Source: Paenibacillus pinistramenti (GTDB lineage Bacteria; Bacillota; Bacilli; Paenibacillales; Paenibacillaceae). From it: a stretch of 50,775 nucleotides of DNA. Under the pieces are notes generated by a model. That model saw only the letters and a list, made by a program, of their open reading frames with translations, searched no databases and was not told the origin of the DNA. The stretch spans positions 1 through 50,775 of the forward strand of contig NZ_VAWG01000020.1 of NCBI RefSeq assembly GCF_005869875.1, read 5' to 3'. Both the position numbers and the translations under genes were made by a program. Position 1 is the first letter of the stretch. The number at the start of each line of letters is the position of its first letter. Below, in pieces: positions 8,630 to 17,394 of this stretch.

Positions 8630-10183
8630 TTAATGACCCGCTGAGTATTCGCCCTTTTCCTGCGCCGGGTCAAGCTTGTCGCGACCCATGAACAGAGCGG
8701 CTGCCAAAGCCAGCGCCGCCGGGAGCACCGCCCAGGCGAAGGTATGCACAATCGACGAGGACAGCGCGCCGGTAATGCTCTCAAGCAGCTGCGGCGGAAC
8801 CGCTTTGCGGAGCTCCGGCGAGAGCAGCGCATGCGGATCGCTTAAGTTCAGATCCGCCGGCAGTCCGCCGCCGGACCCTCCCGCTGCTCCGGCGGAACCG
8901 GAGCCGGCCAGCGATTCCATTTTTCGGCTGAACAAATGGCTCTGCACAATCCCGAACACCGTAATGCCCAGCGTCATGCCGAGGGAACGCAGGAAGTTCA
9001 GGGTCGAGCTCGCTGTACCCCGCTCTCTCGGCGGCACCGAGAACATGGCGGCGTTGCTCAATACCGAGAAGGAAGCGCCGATTCCGAGGCCCACCAGCAC
9101 CATAAAGCCGCGGACCGTCCACAGATTGGAGCTTTCGCCCAAGGTGGTGAGCAGGCCTATGCCCACTACCAGAAGGACAAGCGTCGGCAGCATAATCGTC
9201 CGGTATTTCAGCTTCGTCATCAGGAAGCCGCCCATCGTAGCCGTCACCACCGAGCCGAGCATCATCGGCAGCAGCACAAGGCCCGAGTTGGTCGCTTTGC
9301 CGCCAAGCACGCCTTGTATGAAGATCGGAATATAGACGGAAGCCGTAATAAAAGCGGCGCCGCTCAGGATCGCAATAACGTTGCTGGACCAGTAAATCTG
9401 CTTTCTGAACATCCCGAAGGAGATGATCGGCTCTTTGGCCGTACGCTCTGCAAGCAGGAACAAGACGCTGAGCACGACGAAGCCTGCCAGCAGCAGCAGG
9501 ATCTGCCAGGAGTCCCACGCATAGGTTTTGCCGCCAAGCTCCAGCCCGAACATCAGGCAGACTACGCCGCCGATCAAGGTAACCGCTCCGGCCCAGTCAA
9601 TCTGCTGGCGCTGGTGCTGATGTGATTCCTTATAGAAGAAGGCGATAAAGACAAAGGCAATCAACCCGAGCGGCAGATTGATGTAGAACACCCACTCCCA
9701 GGCCGCATATTCTGTCAAATAAGCCCCGAGCAGCGGGCCAAAAATACTCGACAGCCCGAATACCGCGCCGAACAGGCCGCCCAGCTTGCCTCTGGACTCC
9801 GGGGGTACAGCGTCAAACATGATTGTAAAAGCAATCGGCACCAGAGCGCCGCCGCCAATCCCCTGAACCGCCCGGTAGATACTGAGCTGCACGATGGAGG
9901 TTGCGGTCCCGCACAAGGCAGAGCCCAGCATAAACACAATAATTCCGAAGATGAAAAACTTCTTTCTGCCGTACATATCGGACAGCTTGCCGAAGATCGG
10001 CATGCCGGCCATTTCGGCTACCATATACGCCGAGGTTACCCAGACGAATTTATCCATTCCTCCAAGCTTGCCGACAATGTCGCCCATTGCCGTTGCGACG
10101 ATGGTATTGTCCATCGAGGCCATCAGGATGCCGAGCAGGAGCCCCGCCAGAACGAGGCCCATCTTATTTTTGCTTGCCGACAC
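8630..10183 (-). CDS. DHA2-family (14-TM) MFS drug:H+ antiporter
   Basis: The 517-aa polytopic protein has motif A between TM2 and TM3 (GKLSDMYGRKKFF) and a motif C-like stretch (GLSSIFGPLLGAYL), with D25 and the DNTIVATA segment in TM1 typical of the EmrB/QacA subfamily. It probably exports amphipathic drugs in exchange for protons; the substrate cannot be read from sequence. The start is GTG at 10183 with GGAGA 7 nt upstream, and M8 is an alternative. A TATAAT box (10223-10228) and an 18-bp palindrome (10251-10268) lie upstream. No regulator gene is adjacent. Confidence 0.92.
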   Translation of the reverse strand: MSASKNKMGLVLAGLLLGILMASMDNTIVATAMGDIVGKLGGMDKFVWVTSAYMVAEMAGMPIFGKLSDMYGRKKFFIFGIIVFMLGSALCGTATSIVQLSIYRAVQGIGGGALVPIAFTIMFDAVPPESRGKLGGLFGAVFGLSSIFGPLLGAYLTEYAAWEWVFYINLPLGLIAFVFIAFFYKESHQHQRQQIDWAGAVTLIGGVVCLMFGLELGGKTYAWDSWQILLLLAGFVVLSVLFLLAERTAKEPIISFGMFRKQIYWSSNVIAILSGAAFITASVYIPIFIQGVLGGKATNSGLVLLPMMLGSVVTATMGGFLMTKLKYRTIMLPTLVLLVVGIGLLTTLGESSNLWTVRGFMVLVGLGIGASFSVLSNAAMFSVPPRERGTASSTLNFLRSLGMTLGITVFGIVQSHLFSRKMESLAGSGSAGAAGGSGGGLPADLNLSDPHALLSPELRKAVPPQLLESITGALSSSIVHTFAWAVLPAALALAAALFMGRDKLDPAQEKGEYSAGH

Positions 10184-10222
10184 AGGTCACTCTCCATTTC
10201 TCTCTATAATCATTTCCCACCT

Positions 10223-10268
10223 ATTATAAGGGCGGACCTGCGAACATCTAATCGGTCTCAAGACCGAT
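10223..10268 (-). promoter_or_regulatory. MFS promoter -10 and operator-like palindrome
   Basis: On the minus strand TATAAT (10223-10228) is 40 nt before the MFS start codon. Upstream lies the dyad ATCGGTCT-CA-AGACCGAT (10251-10268), with two perfect 8-bp arms. No T-run follows it, so it is not the bacF terminator. It resembles a TetR/MarR-type operator. Confidence 0.5.
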
Positions 10269-10280
10269 CTGTCTCTGCCG

Positions 10281-10955
10281 TTAGACCCGGTGCTCGCTTT
10301 GAACCTGCGAAGTGCTGTCGACCTCCAGTTTATCCCGGTATTCGACCGTCCCGATCCGGCAGCCTGGTCCGATCTCAACGCGCATGCCGCGGACGCTGTC
10401 CGCTTCGGTATTTTCCAGGTAAATATCATCGCCTTCGATGAGGCCTGCCTGCAATTTGCCCAGCCCCATCTGGAGCAGCGCCCCAAACGGAACAGACGTG
10501 GCGCCTTTAACCGTAATGTTCGTGCCGCCCATCTCCTTCACCCGGCTGGCCCCGTGAAGCTTGATGTTAATATCCTCCGCGCTTAGCACCCCGCCCGCTT
10601 CGATCCGTCCGCGCAGCTTGAACTCCTCGGCCTCGCAGCTTCCCGGCAGGGTGAGCTCGCCCGTAATCTTGACCGACTCGGCCCGGATTCCCGGCGCAGC
10701 CTCAGCTGCATCATCCGCACTCAGGAGCGGTTCTGCGCTGCCTGCCGCCGGCCCGCCGTTCTTCAAACGAAGCGTGCCCGTCACTTTCACTTCCTCCGCG
10801 TTGAGCGTGCCCTGCACGCAGACTTCGCCGGTTATTTTTAAAGTTTCGCACCGCAAATCCCCGTAAAAATCCGCCTCGCCGACCACCTTGACTTTCTCAT
10901 AATCGCCGCCCGACGAGCTTCCCTCGCCGATAATCCGGATATTGGATTTATCCAT
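10281..10955 (-). CDS. bacF: Bactofilin-family protein, second copy (YhbF/BacF-like)
   Basis: The 224-aa protein is made of short repeating beta-rungs (ETLKITGEV, EEVKVTGTL, ESVKITGEL, EEFKLRGRI), the right-handed beta-helix of polymer-forming bactofilins. It is paralogous to the preceding gene; both end with the same pattern (LIEGDD-YLE-TEA-VRG-RV-IG-GC-I--VEY). B. subtilis YhbE/YhbF (BacE/BacF) polymerise under the membrane and have been linked to flagellar hook and filament assembly. Here it is the last gene of a yhbD-bacE-bacF operon. Symbols are by position and similarity. Confidence 0.85.
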   Translation of the reverse strand: MDKSNIRIIGEGSSSGGDYEKVKVVGEADFYGDLRCETLKITGEVCVQGTLNAEEVKVTGTLRLKNGGPAAGSAEPLLSADDAAEAAPGIRAESVKITGELTLPGSCEAEEFKLRGRIEAGGVLSAEDINIKLHGASRVKEMGGTNITVKGATSVPFGALLQMGLGKLQAGLIEGDDIYLENTEADSVRGMRVEIGPGCRIGTVEYRDKLEVDSTSQVQSEHRV

Positions 10956-10985
10956 TTTGCCGTCCCCCTCATTTTCCCGTGTTAG

Positions 10986-11009
10986 ACCTGCACCTGCACC
11001 TGCACCTGC
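10986..11009. repeat. ACCTGC hexamer repeated four times after bacE
   Basis: Four perfect ACCTGC units lie just downstream of the bacE stop codon (11013-11015), between bacE and bacF. The TTAGACCTGCA around the stop resembles the start of the array, so the repeat may have grown from the gene end. Confidence 0.9.
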
Positions 11010-11012
11010 AGC

Positions 11013-11756
11013 TTAGACCTGCAATGGAGTCCCGATCACCGCATCCTCATCCGTCTGAAGCGATTCCTTGTATTCTACGCGTTTGATTTTGCAGCCTCGG
11101 CCGATGTAAACCCGGGTTCCGCGCACCGTCTCGGCTTCCGTATCCTCCAGGTACAGGTCATCACCTTCAATGAGGTCTGCTTTGAGCCGCGGCGCTCCCA
11201 TCAGGCTGAAGTTCTTCCAAAATCCTCTCTCGATGCGCCGGACGTCAATCCGCTCACAGCCGATCTCCCGGATCGCCGACACGGAGTGCAGCCGGATCTC
11301 TACCGACTCTGCATTTAACAGGCCTTCCAGCTTGACGTTTCCTTCGGTATAAAAAGCCTCGCACTGCACGTCGCCCTTCACGCCGACCTCTCCGCCGATG
11401 CGGATCTGATCGCCTTCCAGCCGGCCTTCGATCTTGCTTTTGCCGTTCACATCCAGGTTCGTGCAGCTGACATCGCCGCGGAGGGTGAACATTCCGTCGA
11501 TCCGGATCTCCGAAGCTTTGACCGGCCCTTCGATGGTGCCCATGCCGTTCACCGTCATCTCCCCTGTGGCCACGCTTCCTTTCATATTGAGCGTTCCGTT
11601 AATCCGCAGGCTGCTGCAGTCCAGGCTGCCGTTTACTTTAGCCATGCCGTCAATTCTTACATTCCGGTATATGCCGCCTGCCGTGGTGCTCATGCCGGAG
11701 ATATTCAGGTCGTTTCTGACCGGCTCATTGCCGGTGTGCTGTCCCTGTTCACTCAT
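11013..11756 (-). CDS. bacE: Bactofilin-family protein, first copy (YhbE/BacE-like)
   Basis: The 247-aa protein is built almost entirely of ~18-residue beta-helix rungs (RNVRIDGMAKVNG, SSLRINGTLNMKG, SEIRIDGMFTLRG, TNLDVNGKSKIEG), typical of bactofilins. The flanking tails are short and polar, with no membrane segment. Such proteins form nucleotide-independent filaments at the inner membrane face. It lies 13 bp after yhbD and is the first of two tandem paralogs, which probably form mixed polymers as proposed for B. subtilis BacE/BacF. Confidence 0.88.
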   Translation of the reverse strand: MSEQGQHTGNEPVRNDLNISGMSTTAGGIYRNVRIDGMAKVNGSLDCSSLRINGTLNMKGSVATGEMTVNGMGTIEGPVKASEIRIDGMFTLRGDVSCTNLDVNGKSKIEGRLEGDQIRIGGEVGVKGDVQCEAFYTEGNVKLEGLLNAESVEIRLHSVSAIREIGCERIDVRRIERGFWKNFSLMGAPRLKADLIEGDDLYLEDTEAETVRGTRVYIGRGCKIKRVEYKESLQTDEDAVIGTPLQV

Positions 11757-11769
11757 CGTTCTCTGCCTC

Positions 11770-12396
11770 CTATTTTCCGATTAAGAGCTTCAATTCCTCT
11801 GTAAACTGTCCGATCGGCTTCTTGATGACCATTTTAGCCTCACTGTCCGCGTAATACTCCGTACCTCCCGCCGCCAGCAGAAAGACCGGCACACCCATCT
11901 TGCGGAGCAGAACCAGGTCGCAGGGCTTGCCTGCAAACCTGCCGTAATGCTCACTCATCACGCCCAGCAGCATCCGGCCTTCCTCGCGGGTAATCTCGCC
12001 GCTGCGCAGCAGCTTGTCGAGCACATAAAGCGCAAGCGTCTGATCCAGATTGAAAAATGCCGGCTCCCCGCAGACCTCTTTATATAAGACCAGCGAGCCC
12101 TCCGAAACAATGTTTCGTCCCAGCAGCTCGTGACGCTCAAGCTGAACCTCCCCAAGCGCCGGGGAAAACACATCCGCCAGCTCATCCAGCGAAAGTCCGT
12201 CCTTCATGTTCAGAATCTTATCAATACGCGGTAAAATCTGCTGTCTCGGGAAATACGTCTCCTGCCCTGTAAAAGAGGACTTCCGGATGAACCAATCCTC
12301 CGGGATGAGATTCTTCCGCTTCCACCGGTACAGCTGACCATAGGAAATGCCCGTTAAATCCAGCAGCTCTTTCTTGGAAATCAAATCTTCGCTCAT
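11770..12396 (-). CDS. yhbD: YhbD-family protein with MerR-like N-terminal helix-turn-helix
   Basis: I chose the ATG at 12396 (AAGGAGG 8 nt upstream), giving 208 aa. The N-terminus SKKELLDLTGISYGQLYRWK with a following wing is a MerR-type DNA-binding domain (~5-75). The remainder (DUF4004-type) is of unknown function. It heads the yhbD-bacE-bacF operon as in B. subtilis. The dyad in its own promoter makes autoregulation plausible, which is inference. A role tied to the bactofilins is suggested by conserved linkage only. Confidence 0.85.
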   Translation of the reverse strand: MSEDLISKKELLDLTGISYGQLYRWKRKNLIPEDWFIRKSSFTGQETYFPRQQILPRIDKILNMKDGLSLDELADVFSPALGEVQLERHELLGRNIVSEGSLVLYKEVCGEPAFFNLDQTLALYVLDKLLRSGEITREEGRMLLGVMSEHYGRFAGKPCDLVLLRKMGVPVFLLAAGGTEYYADSEAKMVIKKPIGQFTEELKLLIGK

Positions 12397-12425
12397 GGAG
12401 CATGCCTCCTTCGTTACTGAAAACA

Positions 12426-12454
12426 TCGTAACATAACATTGTTACGTTGTAAAG
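12426..12454 (-). promoter_or_regulatory. SigA-type promoter of yhbD-bacEF with internal inverted repeat
   Basis: On the minus strand TTTACA (12449-12454) and TACGAT (12426-12431) are 17 nt apart. A dyad with perfect 7-bp arms, CGTAACA/TGTTACG with a 6-bp centre, covers 12428-12447, the spacer and part of the -10. This is a repressor- or MerR-like operator position. Confidence 0.6.
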
Positions 12455-12506
12455 CGTGCAGCGAAACAATCCTCGTTTGGCCGTCCAAAGCGGAAACCTT
12501 CAGACA

Positions 12507-12538
12507 TAAAAACAGGATTCCCCGCCCGGGAACCCTGT
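12507..12538 (-). terminator. Terminator of the CBO0543-family gene
   Basis: On the minus strand an 11-bp stem (ACAGGGTTCCC / GGGAATCCTGT, one G-U) with a 5-nt loop is followed by TTTTTAT. Confidence 0.85.
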
Positions 12539-12544
12539 CTTTGT

Positions 12545-12580
12545 TGGTGTTGGTGCTGGTGCTGGTGCTGGTGCTGGTGC
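12545..12580. repeat. TGGTGC hexamer array between a stop codon and its terminator
   Basis: Five perfect TGGTGC units (12551-12580) are preceded by one TGGTGT variant. The array lies after the stop at 12603 and before the terminator at 12507-12538, so it is transcribed as 3' UTR. Confidence 0.9.
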
Positions 12581-12602
12581 TGATATTATGACGCCCTTTG
12601 TC

Positions 12603-13175
12603 TCAGGCTTTCGGGACCCTCTCCAAATGCCCCGCCTGCCTCCGCCCGATTCCATCGGCCGCCGCCTTCATGCCGCAGAACAACAGGAAATAAGCCGGCA
12701 GTGAATACCACGAGCTCCACGAATACTTAATATAGATCCCCATCCAAACTGCAAGCGGCTCCAGCACTCCGGCAAATAATACAGACAGTCCTGCCGCAGC
12801 AGCCAGAAAGGCACGCCACCCGGAAAAATACTGATAAAGCAGCATGGAATGAGCTGCAATCATCCAGTCAATGCATATAATTCTTGCTCCCCAAGGCAGC
12901 AGCATCCGCGGATAATCCCAGAGCTGCAGCTCCCCGCCCAGCGTATCCGCAATGAGGCAAAAGGCCAGAGTCAGCAGGCCGTTGACCAGGGTCAGGAGGA
13001 GCGTGTTCTTTTTAACAAGGTGCAGCCAAACAAGCGTAAAGACAATCGAGCACACCAGCAGAAAAATCCACTGCCAGGACAGCAAAACCTCTGTGACCCA
13101 GTAATCCCATCGCGCTTCGCTCAGCTGCTTCTGGAGCTGATGAACGTGCTGTAGATCCGCCTTTTCCTTAGACAA
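12603..13175 (-). CDS. CBO0543-family integral membrane protein
   Basis: The protein has about 190 aa with five to six hydrophobic helices (roughly LLSWQWIFLLVCSIVFTL, TLLLTLVNGLLTLAFCLIA, ICIDWMIAAHSMLLYQYF, FLAAAAGLSVLFAGVL, WYSLPAYFLLFCGM). This resembles the CBO0543 family of small membrane proteins common in spore-forming Firmicutes, whose function is unknown. Only TTG starts are available. The one at 13175 has AAGGGTG 8 nt upstream; the alternative at 13205 has a poorer site. It stands alone between the arg operon terminator and its own terminator. Confidence 0.7.
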   Translation of the reverse strand: MSKEKADLQHVHQLQKQLSEARWDYWVTEVLLSWQWIFLLVCSIVFTLVWLHLVKKNTLLLTLVNGLLTLAFCLIADTLGGELQLWDYPRMLLPWGARIICIDWMIAAHSMLLYQYFSGWRAFLAAAAGLSVLFAGVLEPLAVWMGIYIKYSWSSWYSLPAYFLLFCGMKAAADGIGRRQAGHLERVPKA

Positions 13176-13305
13176 TGGTTTGTCACCCTTTTCTGAAAAA
13201 TCCAATCCGGTTAGAAGTGTTAACCAGTGTTTCCAGAATTACAGCCGATATGCGGTGGTTCCGATTCAGAGCAGACAAGGGGCCCTGCATTCCTCTTCGG
13301 TTTGT

Positions 13306-13350
13306 AAAAAGAAAAGAACACGGCTGGACATCCGCCCCTCCCGTGTTCTT
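13306..13350 (-). terminator. Terminator of the arginine operon
   Basis: On the minus strand a perfect 10-bp stem AAGAACACGG/CCGTGTTCTT with a 17-nt loop is followed by TTCTTTTT, about 40 nt past the argH stop. The rest of the 13176-13390 gap shows nothing else clear. Confidence 0.88.
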
Positions 13351-13390
13351 CACCTTTATCCCTATCAAGTTATCATGCAAGCTTGATCTA

Positions 13391-14809
13391 CTACAAGCTT
13401 ACCTTCGCCTCATATTCCTGCACCCAGCCTGCTGTTTCCGCAAGCTTGCTCTCCGCACGGGCAATCGCCGCTTCTACCTGGGCTGTCGCCGTACCGCCGT
13501 ACACGTTGCGGGCGTTCACCACCGTCTCCGGCTGAAGCACCTCATAGATGCGGTCGTCAAACAGGTCGGAGAACTGCTTGAACTCGTCCAGAGACAAGTC
13601 CAGCAGGAACTTGCCGTTCTGGATGCAGTACAGCACTGTTTTGCCGATGACCTCATGCGCCTGGCGGAACGGCAGTCCCTTGCCAACGAGGAAGTCCGCA
13701 ATATCCGTTGCATTGGAAAAATCCTGGTTCACCGCTTCGCGCATCCGCCCGGTGTTCACCTTCATGGTGGCGATCATCGGCGCGAACAGCTGCAGCGCTC
13801 CCTGCAGGGTAGCCACGGTGTCGAACATGCCTTCCTTGTCTTCCTGCATGTCCTTGTTGTAGGCCAGCGGCAGCGACTTCAGCACGGTCAGCAGGCCGAA
13901 CAGGTTGCCGTAGACACGGCCTGTTTTGCCGCGGACGAGCTCGGCCACGTCCGGATTCTTCTTCTGCGGCATGATGCTGCTGCCGGTGCAGAACGCATCG
14001 TCCAGCTCCACAAACCGGAACTCGGTGCTGCTCCACAGCACGAGCTCTTCACTGAGCCGGGACAGGTGCATCATGACCGCGGACGCGTTAGCCAGAAACT
14101 CCAGGATGAAGTCCCGGTCGCTGACCGCGTCGAGGCTGTTCTCATAGACAGCGTCAAAATGAAGCTGCTCCGCCACAAAATGGCGGTCAATCGGGAACGT
14201 CGTCCCCGCCAGCGCGCCGGCGCCAAGCGGCAGCACGTTAATCCGTTTGTAGCTGTCCTGCAGGCGTTCGATATCGCGGCCAAACATGGCGACGTAAGCC
14301 ATCAGATGATGGGCAAAAAGAATCGGCTGCGCCCGCTGCAGATGCGTGTAGCCCGGCACGATCGTGTCCGTGTTGGCTTTCGCCTGGCCGATCAGCGCTT
14401 CCTGCAGCTCCTTCAGCAGGCCGACAAATTCCACAACCCGCTTGCGCAGGTAGAGGTGCATGTCGGTGGCCACCTGGTCATTGCGGCTGCGTCCGGTATG
14501 CAGCTTGCCGCCTACGGGCCCGATCTGCTGAATCAGGTTCTTCTCGATGTTCATATGGATATCTTCGTCGGATACGGAATATTCGATTTCGCCGCTGCGG
14601 ATTTGTTCAAGCACATTCAGCAGGCCTTTCTTGATCGTCTCCACGTCCTCCTGCGGCACAATTCCGCATTTGCCGAGCATGGTGACATGCGCCAGACTGC
14701 CTTGAACGTCCTCTTCCGCAAGCTTCTGATCGAATCCGATCGAAGCGGTGTATTCTTCTACCAGCTTGTTGGTCTGCTTCGTAAAGCGACCGCCCCACAG
14801 CTTGCTCAA
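13391..14809 (-). CDS. argH: Argininosuccinate lyase
   Basis: The protein cleaves argininosuccinate to arginine and fumarate, the last step of the pathway. It has 472 aa from the TTG at 14809 (MSKLWGGRF in family style, GAGGAG 8 nt upstream). The GTG at 14818 would sit directly on the Shine-Dalgarno sequence. The fumarase/aspartase-superfamily signature [12 protein letters not shown] with the catalytic Ser is near residue 280, and [12 protein letters not shown] is near 110. It is the last gene of argCJBDFGH, separated from argG by a 366-bp gap with a large inverted repeat. Confidence 0.96.
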   Translation of the reverse strand: MSKLWGGRFTKQTNKLVEEYTASIGFDQKLAEEDVQGSLAHVTMLGKCGIVPQEDVETIKKGLLNVLEQIRSGEIEYSVSDEDIHMNIEKNLIQQIGPVGGKLHTGRSRNDQVATDMHLYLRKRVVEFVGLLKELQEALIGQAKANTDTIVPGYTHLQRAQPILFAHHLMAYVAMFGRDIERLQDSYKRINVLPLGAGALAGTTFPIDRHFVAEQLHFDAVYENSLDAVSDRDFILEFLANASAVMMHLSRLSEELVLWSSTEFRFVELDDAFCTGSSIMPQKKNPDVAELVRGKTGRVYGNLFGLLTVLKSLPLAYNKDMQEDKEGMFDTVATLQGALQLFAPMIATMKVNTGRMREAVNQDFSNATDIADFLVGKGLPFRQAHEVIGKTVLYCIQNGKFLLDLSLDEFKQFSDLFDDRIYEVLQPETVVNARNVYGGTATAQVEAAIARAESKLAETAGWVQEYEAKVSL

Positions 14810-14850
14810 ATGGTTCACTCCTCGGGTGGGCTTTATAGGCTGGAGTTATT

Positions 14851-15043
14851 GGGGAACCTTGCTGGGGTGTTGCGTTACTGCGGGGCGCTCCGGTCTCGAA
14901 TGTTCCTGCGACCGCTGTTGTCCTCGGATTTTTTTAAACTTAAACTTATGGTAAAAATCCGAGGACAAAGGCGGACACTTCGTTTCTTCGGACTCAATTC
15001 GAGCCCTCCGCTAGCGCCAGTACTGCAACAAGCAAGGTTCCTC
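14851..15043. repeat. 193-bp inverted-repeat (MITE- or REP-like) element between argG and argH
   Basis: The outer arms pair perfectly (GGAACCTTGCT 14853-14863 with AGCAAGGTTCC 15031-15041). The inner arms pair over 16 bp (14918-14933 with 14953-14968, core TCCTCGGATTTTT), leaving a 19-nt loop. The stretches between pair only loosely. No ORF is evident. This looks like a non-autonomous palindromic repeat or a long transcribed hairpin; copies elsewhere cannot be checked here. Confidence 0.75.
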
Positions 15044-15097
15044 TCCAAGAAAACCCCCGTGCTCTATAAAGCTGTTTGTCTTATATAAAAGAGTATT

Positions 15098-15175
15098 GTG
15101 CTGCTCTTCAACTCTTCTACCTTGTTGCTCTTTTGCTCCTATGTTCTCCTTCTCTTCTGCTGTGCTCTTCTTCTC
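15098..15175. repeat. Pyrimidine-rich degenerate CTCTTC/TGCTCTT repeats after argG
   Basis: Variants of GCTCTTC, CTCTTCT and TGCTCTT recur through ~78 bp that begins right after the argG stop (15176-15178). The tract is low-complexity and biased (C/T on plus, A/G on minus), and its repeat order is decayed. Confidence 0.55.
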
Positions 15176-16411
15176 CTACTTGTTCTGCTGATTCACACCC
15201 GCGCTCACTTTAAGACGCAGAGCGTTCAAACGGATGAAGCCGGCGGCGTCGCCCTGGTCGTAGGCTTGGGTAGGGTCGGCTTCCATCGTAGCGATGTCCG
15301 GATTGTACAGGCTGACCGGGCTTTTCACACCGGCGCCGATCACGTTGCCTTTGTACAGCTTGAGGCGGACGGTGCCGGAGACGTTTTTCTGGCTTTCGGT
15401 GACCAGAGCCTGCAGAGCCAGACGCTCCGGCGCAAACCAGAAGCCGTTGTATACCAGGCTGCTGTAGCGGGTAATGAGGCTGTCGCGCAGGCTCATCACT
15501 TCGCGGTCCATCGTGATGGACTCCATTTTGCGGTGAGCGGTGAACAGGATCGTACCGCCCGGAGTCTCGTACACGCCGCGGCTCTTCATGCCGACGAAGC
15601 GGTTCTCGACCATGTCCACACGGCCGATGCCGTGCTTGCCGCCGAGCTCGTTCAGCTTCTCCATCATGCGGAGCGGCTCAAGCTGCTCGCCGTTGAGGGC
15701 AACGGCATTGCCTTCTGCGAACTCGATTTCAATGTATTCCGCTTCATTAGGCGCATCCTCAGGATCTACGCTGAGCAGGAACATGTCCTTGTTCTCAGGA
15801 GCGCTGGCATCAAACCAAGGATCCTCCAGCACGCCGCTCTCATAGCTGATATGCAGCAGGTTGCGGTCTGTGGAATACGGTTTGGCCGCAGAGGCCGTGA
15901 CCGGAATGCCGTGGCTTTCCGCATAGGCGATCATCTCCGCGCGTCCCGGGAACGTCTCCCGGAACTCAGGCAGACGCCAAGGGGCGATCACCTTGATCTC
16001 CGGTGCCAGCGCCGCCGCGTTCAGCTCAAAACGAACCTGGTCGTTGCCTTTCCCCGTTGCGCCGTGGGCAATTGCGGTTGCGCCTTCGGCGCGGGCGATT
16101 TCCACCATCCGCTTCGCGATCAAAGGACGCGCGATACTTGTGCCGAGCAGGTACTGGCCTTCATACAAAGCGCCTGACTGGAACATCGGATAGATGAAGT
16201 CCTTGGCGAATTCCTCGCGCAGATCGTCGATATACACTTTGGAAGCGCCGGTTGCCAAAGCTTTGGCTTCCAGGCCGTCCAGCTCCTCCTTCTGACCGAT
16301 ATCAGCGGTAAAAGCAATGATCTCTGCATCATAAGTCTCTTTCAGCCATTTCAAAATAATAGAGGTGTCCAGTCCGCCCGAGTAGGCGAGGACGATTTTT
16401 TCTTTAGCCAT
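15176..16411 (-). CDS. argG: Argininosuccinate synthase
   Basis: The 411-aa enzyme joins citrulline and aspartate using ATP. The N-terminal PP-loop [10 protein letters not shown] (~9-18) binds [32 protein letters not shown] core motifs follow around 265-292. Length and full sequence are typical. It follows argF by 23 bp in the arginine operon. The C-terminal NQQNK is immediately followed by the low-complexity tract. The ATG at 16411 has AAGGGGAA upstream. Confidence 0.97.
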   Translation of the reverse strand: MAKEKIVLAYSGGLDTSIILKWLKETYDAEIIAFTADIGQKEELDGLEAKALATGASKVYIDDLREEFAKDFIYPMFQSGALYEGQYLLGTSIARPLIAKRMVEIARAEGATAIAHGATGKGNDQVRFELNAAALAPEIKVIAPWRLPEFRETFPGRAEMIAYAESHGIPVTASAAKPYSTDRNLLHISYESGVLEDPWFDASAPENKDMFLLSVDPEDAPNEAEYIEIEFAEGNAVALNGEQLEPLRMMEKLNELGGKHGIGRVDMVENRFVGMKSRGVYETPGGTILFTAHRKMESITMDREVMSLRDSLITRYSSLVYNGFWFAPERLALQALVTESQKNVSGTVRLKLYKGNVIGAGVKSPVSLYNPDIATMEADPTQAYDQGDAAGFIRLNALRLKVSAGVNQQNK

Positions 16412-16434
16412 AATAATTCCGGTTCCCCTTTCCG

Positions 16435-17391
16435 TTATCCCATCAACGCCGCCATCAGCGCTTTCTGCGCATGGAGACGATTCTCTGCCTGATCAAAAAT
16501 AATCGAGTTCTTGCCGTCAATCACGCCTTCACTGACCTCTTCGCCGCGGTGCGCCGGGAGGCAGTGCATGAACAGATAGTCCGGCTTCGCCAGTGCGGCC
16601 AGCTCCTCATTCACCTGATAAGATGCAAAAGCCGCTTCGCGCACCTTCTGCTCCTCTTCAAAGCCCATGCTCGCCCACACGTCAGTGTAGATGACGTCGG
16701 CATCTTTTACCGCTGCTGCCGGGTCGTTCACCACTTCGATCACTGCGCCGGTTGCCCCCGCGATTTCACGCGCCTGCGCCACGACTTGCGGGTCCGGCTC
16801 ATAGCCGGCCGGGCTGCCGATCGACACGTGCACGCCCAGCTTGGCGCCGCCCAGCATCAGCGAATGCGCCATGTTGTTGCCGTCGCCGATGTAAGCCAGC
16901 TTCAGGCCTTCAAGCTTGCCTTTGTATTCGTAGATCGTCTGGAAGTCCGCCAGCACCTGGCACGGATGCGCCAGATCGCTCAGCCCGTTGATGACCGGAA
17001 TGTCAGCATGCTCCGCAAGCTGGATCACACGGTCATGGCCGAAGGTCCGGATCATGATGCCGTCCAGATAGCGGGACATGACGCCCGCCGTATCGGCGAT
17101 GGTCTCGCCGCGTCCGAGCTGGATGTCATTTTTGCTGAGGAACAGGGCATGCCCGCCCAGCTGGTACACCCCGACCTCGAAGGAGATGCGGGTACGGGTG
17201 GACGATTTTTCAAAAATAAGCCCTACCGTCTTGCCCGCCAGCGGCTGATAAACCTCGCCATTCTTCTGCTTGCGCTTCAGCTCGACCGCCAGATCGATCA
17301 AGTACCGGATCTCCTCGCTGGAGTAATCCGTCAATTCTATGAAATCGCGCCCCTTCAGCGCGAATGTTGCTCCTGCTTGTGCCAAACTCAT
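16435..17391 (-). CDS. argF: Ornithine carbamoyltransferase
   Basis: The 318-aa enzyme makes citrulline from ornithine and carbamoyl phosphate. The carbamoyl-phosphate site FEKSSTRTR (~66-74) and the ornithine-loop HCLP in [12 protein letters not shown] (~275) are intact. The anabolic role follows from its place between argD and argG; no arcA or arcC is nearby. It is 3 bp after argD, so translation is coupled. The 14-residue N-terminal extension before LKGRDFIEL is modest. Confidence 0.96.
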   Translation of the reverse strand: MSLAQAGATFALKGRDFIELTDYSSEEIRYLIDLAVELKRKQKNGEVYQPLAGKTVGLIFEKSSTRTRISFEVGVYQLGGHALFLSKNDIQLGRGETIADTAGVMSRYLDGIMIRTFGHDRVIQLAEHADIPVINGLSDLAHPCQVLADFQTIYEYKGKLEGLKLAYIGDGNNMAHSLMLGGAKLGVHVSIGSPAGYEPDPQVVAQAREIAGATGAVIEVVNDPAAAVKDADVIYTDVWASMGFEEEQKVREAAFASYQVNEELAALAKPDYLFMHCLPAHRGEEVSEGVIDGKNSIIFDQAENRLHAQKALMAALMG

Positions 17392-17394
17392 GGA

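Noticed and set aside
13175..15088. A 637-codon plus-strand open frame across argH
   Set aside because: Antisense shadow of argH that runs into the inverted-repeat element; composition is noncoding-like.
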